From NCBI RefSeq assembly GCF_016055185.1, contig NZ_JAECVR010000006.1, positions 117,557 through 181,556 on the forward strand: a DNA stretch of 64,000 nucleotides, in the 5' to 3' direction. Positions 24,966 through 33,486 of this stretch are shown here, piece by piece. Made by a program: the position numbers and the translations under genes. The stretch comes from Paenactinomyces guangxiensis (lineage in GTDB: Bacteria; Bacillota; Bacilli; Thermoactinomycetales; Thermoactinomycetaceae). The notes under the pieces were generated by a model. The model was given only the letters and a program-made list of their open reading frames with translations. It did no database searches and was not told where the DNA came from. Within the stretch, counting starts at the first letter, position 1, and each line of letters starts with the position of its first letter.

Positions 24966-26177
24966 TTAGAAAAGGGAAAGAATCGCCCCGCCCATCGCTG
25001 AAAACACCACCACAACCCAGGGCGGGAGTTTCCAAATGGTTAACAACCCGAAGGCAATCAGTGCCAGACTAAAATCAGCAGGGCTTTGAATCGCTTTCGT
25101 CCAGACAGGGTCATAGAGAGCGCCGAGCAAAATTCCTACGACTGCGGCATTAATTCCGTTAAGTGCCGCTTGAAATTTCGGTTGGGTCCGAATCCACTCC
25201 CAGAAAGGTAATGCCCCGATAATCAGCAAAAAGGAGGAAAGAAAGATCGCCACCGTAGCCAATAGGGCTCCTGGCCATCCGCTAATCACTGTCCCTAAGT
25301 ATGCAGCAAAGGTAAAGAGGGGACCCGGAACCACTTGTGCCGCTCCATAACCGGCAAGAAACTGATCCGAACTCATCCATCCCGTCGGTACGACTTCTGC
25401 TTGAAGGAGCGGAAGAACCACATGGCCTCCGCCAAATACCAGTGAACCCGTTCGGTAAAAACTATCAAACAGCGCCAGCCACTGACCCGAAGAGATTTGC
25501 CGCATCAGAGGGAGAAGGAGCAAGAGAGCAAAAAATAGCCCCCAAGAAATCAAAGCCGCTTTCCGACCCATAGGAATTCGAATCGACGAAGACTCAGAAA
25601 CTGAGCGCTTGGGCAATAACCACCACCCGATGAATCCGGCTGTCACGATAATGAGTACTTGACCTAAAGCGGTTTGCCAGGTAACCGCGGCAATCGCAGC
25701 CAGAAAGGCGATCGTTGCCCGGGGACGATCAGGTGCTAAATTTCTGGCCATTCCCCATACCGCCTGGGCAACGACAGCCACTGCAACCACTAACAACCCA
25801 TGAATCCAGCCCATCTCTTGAATCTGAAATCGCTGTACTACATATGCAAAAATGACAAGGGCTAAAGCGGAAGGAAAAGTAAAACCGATCCATGCTGCCA
25901 ATGCCCCCGGCAAACCTGCCCGGATCATTCCAATGGCAATTCCCACCTGACTGCTTGCCGGACCCGGCAAGAATTGACAAAGGGCAACCAAATCGGCATA
26001 CGCTTTTTCATCCAGCCATTTTCTGCGATTCACATATTCGTCCCGAAAGTATCCTATGTGAGCAATGGGCCCCCCAAACGAGGTAAGTCCTAAACGTGTA
26101 GCAACTCCCAATACTTCAAGGACAGAATTCCCCTCTTTCGATGGGTTGGCCTCCTTCTTTTTTTCATCCGTCATCAC
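24966..26177 (-). CDS. chrA: Chromate transporter, two-domain (ChrA/CHR family)
   Basis: A 403-residue membrane protein with two homologous CHR halves: TSFGGPIAHIGYFRDEYV and LCQFLPGPASSQVGIAIG in the first, GSLVFGGGHVVLPLLQAEVV and GYGAAQVVPGPLFTFAAYLG in the second. The repeated FGGP/GGGH and PGP motifs are the family signature. Each half has about five to six membrane segments. Long-chain ChrA exports chromate, often by antiport, and in sulfur contexts CHR proteins may move sulfate-like oxyanions. Start GTG 26177 or ATG 26174 after GGAGGT. A 38-codon frame lies upstream on the same strand. Confidence 0.9.
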   Translation of the reverse strand: MMTDEKKKEANPSKEGNSVLEVLGVATRLGLTSFGGPIAHIGYFRDEYVNRRKWLDEKAYADLVALCQFLPGPASSQVGIAIGMIRAGLPGALAAWIGFTFPSALALVIFAYVVQRFQIQEMGWIHGLLVVAVAVVAQAVWGMARNLAPDRPRATIAFLAAIAAVTWQTALGQVLIIVTAGFIGWWLLPKRSVSESSSIRIPMGRKAALISWGLFFALLLLLPLMRQISSGQWLALFDSFYRTGSLVFGGGHVVLPLLQAEVVPTGWMSSDQFLAGYGAAQVVPGPLFTFAAYLGTVISGWPGALLATVAIFLSSFLLIIGALPFWEWIRTQPKFQAALNGINAAVVGILLGALYDPVWTKAIQSPADFSLALIAFGLLTIWKLPPWVVVVFSAMGGAILSLF

Positions 26178-26208
26178 TTCATTACCTCCGAATTAAGTCT
26201 ATAAATTG

Positions 26209-26325
26209 TTATATATCTTTGCCCATTGTCTTTTCTGTTTTAGCCATTGAAGTCTTTTTCAACTTCCAACCCTTCCGATAAAAAGACATACCCGACGAAG
26301 ATCCGGATAAGAAAATTTTGTTCAT
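26209..26325 (-). CDS. Possible 38-residue basic peptide upstream of chrA
   Basis: ATG 26325 lies 7 bases after AGGAGG. The product is small and basic (SFYRKGWKLKKTSMAKTEKT). It ends 32 bases before the chrA start on the same strand, so it could be a leader peptide or an upstream small gene. No family recognised. Confidence 0.4.
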   Translation of the reverse strand: MNKIFLSGSSSGMSFYRKGWKLKKTSMAKTEKTMGKDI

Positions 26326-26412
26326 TGAAAAGCCTCCTAATCCTTTCTATTTATTTTACACTTTATAGACGTTTTGTATGTTTATGATTAATTTATATTT
26401 ACAAATGGGAGA

Positions 26413-26877
26413 TTGACGGATGTTACTTATCTGCCGATCCATGGTGGCTTCGTATATCTATCAGCGATTCAGGATTTATACAATAATGAAATCATCGCTT
26501 ATCACGTCTCGAAACGGAATGATCTGTCATTGGTCATGAAAACATTGGAGAAAGCATGTGAGAACAGAGAAGTGGTGAAAACCCTGATTCATTCAGATCA
26601 AGGTTTCCAGTACACTTCCCGGCAGTATAGCAAGAAACTCGAGCAACTAGGAATGGTTGGGAGCCATTCGCGTAAAGGGAACTGCCTAGATAATGCTTGT
26701 ATCGAATCGTTCTTTTCCCATCTTAAGTCGGAGATGTTGTCCCTTCAATGTCCGGAAACCCTTGATGAGTTGCATCGAGCTATTGATCAGTACATTACGT
26801 TCTATAACCATGAACGCTCCCAAAAGCGACTTGGCGATCGGTCCCCGGTCGAATACCGGGAAGCGATCGCCGCATAA
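26413..26877 (+). pseudogene. IS3-family transposase OrfB, 3' half only
   Basis: About 154 residues of the rve integrase core: TDVTYLPIHGGFVYLSAIQD (first Asp), LIHSDQGFQYTSRQY (second Asp), NCLDNACIESFFSHLKSE (Glu), then ITFYNHERSQKRLGDRSPVE. The DDE triad is present but the N-terminal HTH half of OrfB (about 120 residues) and OrfA are missing. Homology stops at about 26410 against unrelated DNA. Closest in style to IS150/IS3-type elements of Bacillales. No clear terminal inverted repeat was found on the right. Confidence 0.85.
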
Positions 26878-26980
26878 ATACTTGGGCTTTATTTACATAG
26901 TCTACTTTACAGGGTTAATACCACAAATTGGGCTTTAATATATTAATTGAATAATGATATCCAGTTTCATGAGGGTGAAC

Positions 26981-27154
26981 TTACTTATTACCTGCAAACC
27001 ACTTTTTCAATAAGTTCCAAAGAGTATTTTTTCTTTGTTGGTCATCTCTTTTAGATATGCCTGTTCCCCCACAGCTTAAGCAGATCGTTTCCATTGGAAC
27101 GGGAAGCATCGTTTTAATCTTTCCTCTCCCTTTGCAAACGGAACAAGTCCCCAA
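26981..27154 (-). CDS. Tiny DnaJ-type zinc-ribbon protein
   Basis: 57 residues from TTG 27154, 6 bases after GGGAGGT. It carries two CxxCxGxG-type knuckles: CSVCKGRGKIKT and CLSCGGTGISKRD, the arrangement of DnaJ zinc-finger modules, followed by a basic amphipathic tail (TLWNLLKKWFAGNK). It starts 12 bases after the yitT stop on the same strand, so it is co-transcribed. It probably binds one zinc. Role unknown; a small redox or chaperone-like adaptor is one guess. Confidence 0.7.
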   Translation of the reverse strand: MGTCSVCKGRGKIKTMLPVPMETICLSCGGTGISKRDDQQRKNTLWNLLKKWFAGNK

Positions 27155-27166
27155 CTGTAGACCTCC

Positions 27167-28057
27167 CTAATGGATATCCCGCTTCTTAAACCGCCCACCT
27201 CGTACATCATGGATGTTCCCAATCGCCAGGAAAGCTTGGGGGTCAACATCCTCCACAATGGCTTTTAACTTGGCTTCCTCTAAACGAGTGACCACACAGA
27301 AGATCACTTTTTTAAATTCACCTGTGTATGCCCCTTCCCCACTTAAGTACGTGACCCCACGTCCTAATCGGTTCAGGATACATTCCCCCAACTTCTCAGG
27401 TTCGTCACTGATAATCCAGACAGATTTGGTTTCCTCAAATCCTTCAATAGTAAGGTCGATCATTTTGAAGGCAATAAAGTAAGCGATGAGTGAGTACATG
27501 GCCCGATCCCACCCAAATTCAAATCCCGCACTTCCCAGGATGAAAAGGTTAAAGAACATCACGATTTGTCCTACTGAAAAGGGTAATTTTTTGTTAAACA
27601 GGATGGCCATGATTTCTATTCCGTCCAACGATCCCCCGTATCGGATGACGATACCAATTCCGATACCAATGATAATCCCTCCAAATACAGCTGCCAAGAG
27701 AGGATCATCTGTTAAAGGCGGGACCGGGTGAAGTAAGTTGGTTCCAATTGCCATAACCACAACACCAAACAAGGTGGAAATCGCAAAGGTCTTTCCAATT
27801 TGTTTGTAGCCAAGAAAGAAAAATGGCAGGTTCAACACAAATAAGATGGCTCCTAAATTAAGTCCGGAAAGATGGGACAAAATGATCGAGACCCCCACAA
27901 TTCCTCCGTCAATCACTTGATTGGGAATCAAAAAAATCTCCAGGCCGACCGCTACAAGTACCGCACCAAGTAAGATGAACGTTCCACGCTTTAACATTTT
28001 GGTTTTTGTCAGCTTTTTATGATCGATTTTTTCCAGTTCAGGTACAAACACTCCCAT
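27167..28057 (-). CDS. YitT family (DUF161/DUF2179) membrane protein
   Basis: A 296-residue protein. Residues about 22-205 hold five or six membrane segments with the family motifs GLEIFLIPNQVIDGGIVG, GYKQIGKTFAISTLFG and RYGGSLDGIEIMAILF. Residues about 215-290 form the cytoplasmic DUF2179 domain (GRGVTYLSGEGAYTG, EFKKVIFCVVTRLE, DPQAFLAIGNIHDVRGG). YitT-type proteins are universal in Bacilli with unknown transport function. Start ATG 28057 follows AAGGAGG. It is co-transcribed with the zinc ribbon downstream. Confidence 0.92.
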   Translation of the reverse strand: MGVFVPELEKIDHKKLTKTKMLKRGTFILLGAVLVAVGLEIFLIPNQVIDGGIVGVSIILSHLSGLNLGAILFVLNLPFFFLGYKQIGKTFAISTLFGVVVMAIGTNLLHPVPPLTDDPLLAAVFGGIIIGIGIGIVIRYGGSLDGIEIMAILFNKKLPFSVGQIVMFFNLFILGSAGFEFGWDRAMYSLIAYFIAFKMIDLTIEGFEETKSVWIISDEPEKLGECILNRLGRGVTYLSGEGAYTGEFKKVIFCVVTRLEEAKLKAIVEDVDPQAFLAIGNIHDVRGGRFKKRDIH

Positions 28058-28311
28058 ATACCAAACCTCCTTCTTTTAAGTCTCCAGGTGTTAACATGAC
28101 CCTTACACCGATAAGGAGATACCCGCTCCCATCCAATCATAAAGGTCCCGGGTCTTTTTATCGACTCCCCATCCCCATAGAGCGGAACCTTACTTACCCT
28201 ATTACGTTATATTGAGTTCAGCGAATTAAAATGATCCATTTGCTTATAATGACTAGTGTGATCCATACAAGCTGTTATATTAAGCAGAAACAGAAAAAAA
28301 AGGAAATAGGA

Positions 28312-28638
28312 TTGCGGATCAAATCTCGAAATAAAGGCTGGAAACAAAAACATTTGCTGCTAGTAGATGAATCTCTTCAGGTCATCTCAAATATGGAAAG
28401 GGGATATACTTACCCAACCCCTATCCAACTTGGTAAACTCGCAAAAGCACTGGGTACGACCACAGATTTTATATTAGGAGTCATGGGCAATCCATCCCCC
28501 TCCCTACCACAGAGACCCAAAACGATTGATCTAAAAAAAGCATTAGATGAAGATACAACCCATTGGGGAGATCAACTCATATCTCAGGGGCAAAAAGCAC
28601 TGATTAAAAATTTGATCGCAGTAGTAGAAAATGATTAA
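28312..28638 (+). CDS. XRE family repressor-like protein, partly degenerate
   Basis: About 108 residues from TTG 28312 after AAGGAAATAGGA. The Cro/C1-type HTH spans residues 1-60: LRIKSRNKGWKQKHLLLVDE, then VISNMERGYTYPTPIQLGKL and LGTTTDFILGV. The second helix is shorter and less regular than in typical members (GWTQEELA-like), so DNA binding may be impaired. The tail TTHWGDQLISQGQKALIKNL is a hallmark of this subfamily, and degraded copies of it occur at 39610 and 50092. The next gene is DUF1657, after repeat copy B. Confidence 0.7.
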   Translation: MRIKSRNKGWKQKHLLLVDESLQVISNMERGYTYPTPIQLGKLAKALGTTTDFILGVMGNPSPSLPQRPKTIDLKKALDEDTTHWGDQLISQGQKALIKNLIAVVEND

Positions 28639-28771
28639 CCTTTAAAAGCCCTCATTTTTGATCAGTCCCATTATATCAGAAATAAAGGCCTATAAACCTG
28701 GCACGTAAAAATCCCAAAGAGGTTCACAAACTTTTTAAGTTGGGTCGCTTCATGTGACTAATGCCTTTTAT

Positions 28772-28880
28772 AAAAAGAACCGTCTGCGGTTAAAGCAGAC
28801 GGTTTAGGCATGTTCAGGGTCTATCTATTTATTCGTGCTCTACTCAGGACTTTTTAGTTTCCATTTTGTAACATCTGCTA
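28772..28880 (+). repeat. Intergenic repeat element, copy B
   Basis: Hairpin AACCGTCTGC...GCAGACGGTTT (28778-28805) plus the conserved tail with CATGTTCAGGGTCTATCTAT and TGTAACATCTGCTA. It separates the XRE gene from the DUF1657 promoter and probably terminates the former. Confidence 0.8.
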
Positions 28881-28895
28881 CATTAACAAGTGCCC

Positions 28896-28924
28896 GAATA
28901 AATTTTTATTGATGGTGAAAACTA
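28896..28924 (+). promoter_or_regulatory. Candidate forespore (sigma G/F-type) promoter of DUF1657 gene 1
   Basis: GAATA, a 17-base spacer, then AAAACTA. This resembles the sigma G consensus (GAATA -35, CATACTA -10) and is conserved at the second DUF1657 copy. Confidence 0.5.
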
Positions 28925-28961
28925 CATGTTGTAAATATCCCTCAGCAAGGAGTAGATTTTC

Positions 28962-29168
28962 ATGACTATAGGTACAAAGATCCAACAAACGATTGCCACT
29001 GCAGAAAGTGTAGCTGCCAACCTCAAATCCTTTGCACTCGATACGAATGATCAACAAGCTAAGCAAATGTATAACCAACTTGCTCAGAACGTTGATTCCA
29101 TTCTCCAACAACTAAAAAATCGAGAGCAGCAAGTGATGGCAGAAGAGCCACAGTATAAACAGCAATAA
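28962..29168 (+). CDS. DUF1657 family protein, copy 1
   Basis: 68 residues, helical, ending in the family signature EEPQYKQ. KIQQTIATAESVAANLKSFA and DTNDQQAKQMYNQLAQNVDS form two amphipathic helices. DUF1657 genes of Bacillales typically sit in forespore-expressed spoVA/yhc-type operons; function unknown. ATG 28962 follows AAGGAGTAG. A sigma G-like promoter precedes it and a bidirectional terminator follows. It is about 95% identical by eye to the copy at 50398. Confidence 0.85.
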   Translation: MTIGTKIQQTIATAESVAANLKSFALDTNDQQAKQMYNQLAQNVDSILQQLKNREQQVMAEEPQYKQQ

Positions 29169-29199
29169 CAAAAGGGGACTTTTAAAGTTTCTTCAACAT

Positions 29200-29243
29200 A
29201 CAAAAAACGCTGTAACCTTGATAGGGAAAGCAGCGTTTTTTGT
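29200..29243 (+). terminator. Bidirectional terminator after DUF1657 copy 1
   Basis: Perfect 13-bp stem ACAAAAAACGCTG/CAGCGTTTTTTGT. The equivalent stem at copy 2 (about 50635-50680) has lost part of its left arm. Confidence 0.85.
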
Positions 29244-29432
29244 ATTCCCTTGTTTTATAATAAGAGTAGAAAAGATAGAACCCACGGTCTCCAGTTTCGT
29301 TTGCAATCGGATGACCTAAAAACGAGCGTTTCAGGATATTAATTATTTTTACAAATCTGACACATTTACCCTCCTATACAACCAGTACAATATAATTGTT
29401 GCTATTACTTTTATGGGAGGAACTCCATTCGA

Positions 29433-30356
29433 ATGGTATTCAAAAAATTTATGGCTAAATTAGGCAAAGGTGCGGCTCAAGTCGACCTGGTACTGGACAA
29501 TCAGGAATACATGCTGGGAGAGCAAGTGAACGGAGAACTCATCATTCAAGGTGGAACCATTGAACAAGACATCAATAAGATTGACGTTGATTTCCTGATG
29601 AATGTTCGAGTAGGAGAGCATGAGCATACCGCATTGATCCATCGTTTCCAGTTCCATGATTCCTTTAAGATTCAGCCTTCAGAAAGAAAAACATTCCCGT
29701 TTTCCTATGATCTCCCGCAAAATCTCCTGCTTTCCGGATATTCTGTTTCCTATTACTTTATCACCCATTTAGATATCGCAGGGGGAGTGGATTCTACAGA
29801 CAGGGATCACATTCATGTAACTCCTCCACAACGCTTTCAAAACATCCTAACTGCTTTGGGGCAACTCGGATTCCGTGAAAAATACGGCTCTCGTTCCTTT
29901 GACGGCCATATGCAAGAATTTGAATTTACCCCCACATCCTTTTTAAAAGATGAAGTTCAAGAAGTGGAATTCGTTGCTGCTATTGAAGAAGAAGGAATTC
30001 GCTTATTATTGGAAGTAGATTTGTATTCCTTTACAGGCGAAAAAGAGGTAAAACGAGAGGTTTGGTTAGAAAATCAAATCCTTGACGATCCGGACCAACT
30101 TGTCGCTTATCTACAGCAAATATTAGCGGATACCGTTCAAAATCCTAGTGTATACTACTATGACAAAAAACATTTCTATCATAAAATTTCCGGTTTATCG
30201 GGAGCCATCGGTGCTTTTGCAGTAGGGCTCATTGCTGCTGAGATCTTTGAGGAAGCACTGGAAGAGATATTCGAAGACGAGGAGACTGATGAAGAGTCAC
30301 CCGATGAAGACGAAGGATTTTTAGAAGATTTTTTTGGCGGCGATGAAGAGGACTAA
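29433..30356 (+). CDS. spo0M: Sporulation-control protein Spo0M
   Basis: A 307-residue arrestin-like protein. Residues 1-130 form the first beta-sandwich (GAAQVDLVLDNQEYMLGEQV, GGTIEQDINKIDVDF), 135-250 the second (FDGHMQEFEFTPTS). A short hydrophobic patch (GLSGAIGAFAVGLIAAEIFE) and a very acidic tail (DEETDEESPDEDEG) end it. In Bacillus subtilis Spo0M modulates entry into sporulation and is reported to interact with cytoskeletal proteins. ATG 29433 or a GTG-type start nearby follows GGGAGGAACTCC. It is monocistronic with its own terminator. Confidence 0.92.
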   Translation: MVFKKFMAKLGKGAAQVDLVLDNQEYMLGEQVNGELIIQGGTIEQDINKIDVDFLMNVRVGEHEHTALIHRFQFHDSFKIQPSERKTFPFSYDLPQNLLLSGYSVSYYFITHLDIAGGVDSTDRDHIHVTPPQRFQNILTALGQLGFREKYGSRSFDGHMQEFEFTPTSFLKDEVQEVEFVAAIEEEGIRLLLEVDLYSFTGEKEVKREVWLENQILDDPDQLVAYLQQILADTVQNPSVYYYDKKHFYHKISGLSGAIGAFAVGLIAAEIFEEALEEIFEDEETDEESPDEDEGFLEDFFGGDEED

Positions 30357-30454
30357 TATCCAAAAAGTGAAAGCAAGCCAATTTCGGCTTTCATTGTTTT
30401 AATTTACTGTAAAATCGTTTAAAATGTTAACATGCAAGGAGCAGGATACGGGGG

Positions 30455-30490
30455 AGCAGCCATCTATATGGATGGCTGTTCATTTATTTT
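30455..30490 (+). terminator. Terminator after spo0M
   Basis: CAGCCATC/GATGGCTG stem with a 6-base loop, then TTCATTTATTTT. Confidence 0.75.
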
Positions 30491-30506
30491 CCTCTCATTT
30501 TCATTC

Positions 30507-30740
30507 TCATGTTCGATTGGCTTGACTAGGAATCTCGTCAATCTGCGCTGGTGAACATCCTGAACTAAAAAACATATGTTTATCATACGTTACCTGGTCC
30601 CCAACTTCGGGGACTTTTTCAAGCTGCGAGAAAATCCAACCCCCAATGGTATCATTATCCCGATCTTTGATGTCTATCTTGAAATACTCATTAACTCCTT
30701 CAATTTTCCGATGTTCGCCGCAACGGTTACAATGAGACAC
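30507..30740 (-). pseudogene. CorC/HlyC-associated domain fragment
   Basis: The 77-codon frame contains IEGVNEYFKIDIKDRDNDTI, GGWIFSQLEKVPEVGDQVTY, the C-terminal transporter-associated (CorC_HlyC) domain of CNNM/hemolysin-type magnesium or sodium transporters. The DUF21 membrane part and CBS domains that should precede it are missing, replaced by the short head MSHCNRCGEHRK. It lies in a run of gene scraps between spo0M and tauE. Non-functional. Confidence 0.6.
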
Positions 30741-30762
30741 GTGTTGTCCTATATGAACTGCC

Positions 30763-31020
30763 TCACAATATCTTTCGTGCCTTTGCCCCTGCCATTTGGG
30801 AGATCAGTATAGAAGCCGTTCCAATCGCTAAAAATACCGCAAAGTAAAATTGCAAAATAGCGTTGGTTACCCTCCCACAGCCGCCACCATTAAGGGGATC
30901 TAGTATGAAATTGGTGATTTTTTTACCGTCCATTTGTTCTATTACTTCATAAACCCGATCCCATTTTGGTAAAGCTTCTACATGATCAATTCGATCTACA
31001 CTTAACTCCCATTCCATCAA
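30763..31020 (-). pseudogene. Chimeric frame: Imm1-like immunity segment joined to a membrane-protein tail
   Basis: 85 codons. Residues 1-48 (PKWDRVYEVIEQMDGKKITN, LDPLNGGGC) resemble the start of Imm1-type immunity proteins, which have PxWxxI...LDG...T and a GGG motif. After that the frame reads LQFYFAVFLAIGTASILISQ, unrelated hydrophobic sequence. Start ATG 31020 or 31017 follows AGAAAGAAGGGG, a usable ribosome site. The Imm1 assignment is tentative. Confidence 0.4.
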
Positions 31021-31126
31021 TTTACCCCTTCTTTCACTTGTCTTCAGTAGGATAAGGTGTATTTAATATTTTCCGTGTACATCATATTTCAGCTAAGCGA
31101 ACACCCAAAGGCAGACTCTAAAGACC

Positions 31127-31294
31127 TCACTGTGCTACGTTAAACCTACGTTTAATTTCTTTCAAACAAGCTTCAACTTCATCTTTATTGTGAGGATTTC
31201 GGGTTAAATAATCTTCGCTTGTTTCTTTTAAATATTGATAAAACGTTTCATAGTCTACAATTGCATTTTCTTCAATAAAACCGGATGAATTAAG
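31127..31294 (-). pseudogene. Truncated small-protein remnant, unrecognised
   Basis: A 55-codon open frame with no start: SSGFIEENAIVDYETFYQYL, then KETSEDYLTRNPHNKDEVEA and IKRRFNVAQ at the end. Codon use and composition look genuine. It may be another immunity or antitoxin-like gene tail beside the Imm1-like scrap; no family is recognised. Confidence 0.4.
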
Positions 31295-31887
31295 TCACCC
31301 GTTCTAAAAATATTGTCATACCTTGTATCAATAAAAGGGCTTTCATGGAGTATTCACGGGCATATGGGTGTAAGTCACAACACCAATCCTCCCCTTGTAA
31401 CCTGGTTATCAGTTTTTGCAGGGTCTACACACAATTCCATACCTTTACCATTTCCATTATTAATAATTATCATATTTATATTGACATTCGCCCTATTTCA
31501 TATTATATTCAAATCAAAGTAAATAGGTTTTGTTTCTTTTTAAAGTCGACTATTTAACTCTGTTTTGTCATGATTTTAAAGAAAAAATTGTTGTTATTTG
31601 TTTATTTTATTCGACAAAAAAGGATGGTACGGTAGTCCTCTCAAGTAAGTACACAATAAAGAAAAGCTTTTTTAACCTCTCAAAACAACGCAAGCAGATT
31701 GGTTTTATTCATATTCATGAAGATGATGATAAGGGTCTCACATTGCTGGTGCTATGCATACGACGTGATCTTTCATCATAAAGTTGACTAATATACTCAA
31801 TATTATCAAGCTTTATCAACAATAAACTCAACCCTTGTTTTTTGATCAAATATAGAAAAATTGCTCCGACTAAGGAGGGGGGTAGAG
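31295..31887. other. AT-rich intergenic region before the organosulfur operon
   Basis: Nearly 600 bases with only short, poorly supported frames (for example 31313-31522 and 31530-31781, neither with a ribosome site). A TTGACT (31782-31787) followed by AT-rich sequence may be the tauE promoter. No riboswitch fold was recognised. Confidence 0.45.
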
Positions 31888-32778
31888 ATGCAAAAACTGA
31901 TTATACTGGGATTAATCGGTTTTGCTGCGCAGTTAGTTGACGGATCATTGGGGATGGCTTATGGAGTTACTTCTTCTTCTTTGTTGCTTATGTTTGGTAT
32001 TGCTCCGGCTGTAGCATCCGCTTCTGTCCACATGGCAGAGGTGGTTACAACAGCTGCCTCAGGCATCTCTCATTTACGGTTTGGAAACGTGGATAAAACG
32101 ATTGTGAGAAGCTTAATTATTCCGGGCTCCGTCGGGGCCTTTGCAGGTGCTTGCTTTCTCAGCAGTCTGCCCGGTGATTTGGTAAAACCATATGTATCTG
32201 CATTTTTATTTCTACTCGGTTTTTATATACTCGGGCGTTTCCTGTTCGGAAATCCGTCTCTACCGGGCAAATCGAAAATCACCAGGCGTTTCCTGATTCC
32301 ATTGGGCTTAATTGCCGGATTCGCAGATTCTACCGGAGGCGGAGGATGGGGACCTTTAACGACTCCCATCCTGTTGAGCAGAAAAGGAATCGAAACACGA
32401 AAGGTGATTGGTTCTGTCGATACGAGTGAATGTGCGATTGCTATTTCCGCAACAGCAGGGTTCTTTGTTTCACTTGGCTGGACAAATATCAACTGGCCAT
32501 GGGTAGCCACATTAATGATCGGCGGGGTTGTCGCCGCTCCGATTGCTGCCTGGCTGGTCAAGATCATTCCTTCCCATGTGCTTGGCGTAATGGTCGGGGG
32601 ATTGATCATTCTCACCAATGTCAAAACGTTACTTGACAGTTTTAAAGTCATTTCCCCCTTCTGGCACGGACTGCTTTATATTGTATTGTCCCTTATATGG
32701 GCAGTAGGCATCGCTATGGCTGTCTACAAGCATAAAAATAAGTTAAAGAAAAAGATGACTGTTCCTTTGCCGAAATAA
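31888..32778 (+). CDS. Sulfite/sulfonate exporter, TauE/SafE family
   Basis: A 296-residue membrane protein with about eight helices. GFAAQLVDGSLGMAYGVTSS and GFADSTGGGGWGPLTTPILL are the paired glycine-rich motifs of the TauE/SafE (DUF81) family. These export sulfite or organosulfonates in sulfonate degraders. ATG 31888 follows GGAGGGGGGTAGAG; an in-frame start at 31861 is less well placed. It heads the plus-strand organosulfur block and lies 41 bases before the Rrf2 gene. Sulfite export to relieve the product of SsuD is the best contextual reading. Confidence 0.88.
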   Translation: MQKLIILGLIGFAAQLVDGSLGMAYGVTSSSLLLMFGIAPAVASASVHMAEVVTTAASGISHLRFGNVDKTIVRSLIIPGSVGAFAGACFLSSLPGDLVKPYVSAFLFLLGFYILGRFLFGNPSLPGKSKITRRFLIPLGLIAGFADSTGGGGWGPLTTPILLSRKGIETRKVIGSVDTSECAIAISATAGFFVSLGWTNINWPWVATLMIGGVVAAPIAAWLVKIIPSHVLGVMVGGLIILTNVKTLLDSFKVISPFWHGLLYIVLSLIWAVGIAMAVYKHKNKLKKKMTVPLPK

Positions 32779-32819
32779 ATGTTAAGTTAAACGTGATACC
32801 GGTAAAGGGAGACAAGATT

Positions 32820-33260
32820 ATGAAAGTTTCTACCAGAGGAGAATATGCGCTGCGTGCCCTCATCATCCTTGGGCAACGCCCGAACACCGTGGTACCTATT
32901 GCTGAGATCGCTGAAAAGACTCTGGTTCCAGTTAACTATCTGGAGCAAATTCTTTTGCAACTGAAAAATCTTGGATATGTAAAAAGCAAACGGGGAATAC
33001 GGGGTGGATATACACTCCGTAAATCTCCTGAACTGATTGTGATTGGAGAAGTCATCCGGCAACTGGAAGGTCCTTTGGCCCCAATGGGATGTGTGAGCAT
33101 AACGGCTTATGACCCTTGTTCGCTGGAAGAAGGCTGTTTGCTAAAACCACTATGGACCCTGATCCGCGATACGGTGGCCTACCTTTTGGACCACTCAACA
33201 TTGGAAGACCTGCTGTCTGGACGGCTTCCAAGTATAAAGGAGGATGCTGGAATCAAATGA
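32820..33260 (+). CDS. Rrf2 family regulator (CymR/IscR-like)
   Basis: A 146-residue winged-helix protein: MKVSTRGEYALRALIILGQR, EIAEKTLVPVNYLEQILLQL (HTH) and KRGIRGGYTLRKSPE (wing). Three cysteines (91, 100, 106) sit where IscR-type members bind an iron-sulfur cluster, spaced C-x8-C-x5-C, so cluster or thiol sensing is possible. CymR of Bacillus represses sulfur-acquisition genes. This gene sits between tauE and yezD-ssu and probably controls them. ATG 32820 follows AAAGGGAG. Its stop overlaps yezD by 4 bases. Confidence 0.9.
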   Translation: MKVSTRGEYALRALIILGQRPNTVVPIAEIAEKTLVPVNYLEQILLQLKNLGYVKSKRGIRGGYTLRKSPELIVIGEVIRQLEGPLAPMGCVSITAYDPCSLEEGCLLKPLWTLIRDTVAYLLDHSTLEDLLSGRLPSIKEDAGIK

Positions 33261-33463
33261 GAGCCTTAACCACTACCGATGAGCAGATGGGCCGCATTTT
33301 AAAAGCATTGGAAGGTTTGAAGTATGGTTCTGTACTCATTACGGTTCATGATTCCCATATTGTCCAAATTGATCGTACGGAGAAACAACGCTTTTCATTG
33401 GAACCTGCTTCTTTTGCCAAACCATCTGGCCGCAAGAATCAAAAAAAAAGGGAAAACCGCTGA
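33257..33463 (+). CDS. yezD: YezD family protein (DUF2292)
   Basis: 68 residues: DEQMGRILKALEGLKYGSVL, ITVHDSHIVQIDRTEKQRF, then a basic tail. This is the small YezD/DUF2292 family, which in many Firmicutes is encoded next to sulfur-assimilation genes. Function unknown. Its ATG overlaps the rrf2 stop (ATGA), indicating coupling. It precedes the hairpin and ssuA. Confidence 0.9.
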   Translation: MRALTTTDEQMGRILKALEGLKYGSVLITVHDSHIVQIDRTEKQRFSLEPASFAKPSGRKNQKKRENR

Positions 33464-33486
33464 ACATCGCCGACCGGATCGCCGGA

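Noticed and set aside
24797..25072. Plus-strand 91-codon frame
   Set aside because: Ribosome site too close to the ATG and the 3' third is antisense to chrA; no recognised similarity.
26413..26877. Active IS3 element
   Set aside because: OrfA and the first half of OrfB are missing and no pair of terminal repeats was found.
31313..31781. Three overlapping short frames in the AT-rich gap before tauE
   Set aside because: No ribosome sites, low-complexity residues, mutually exclusive frames.
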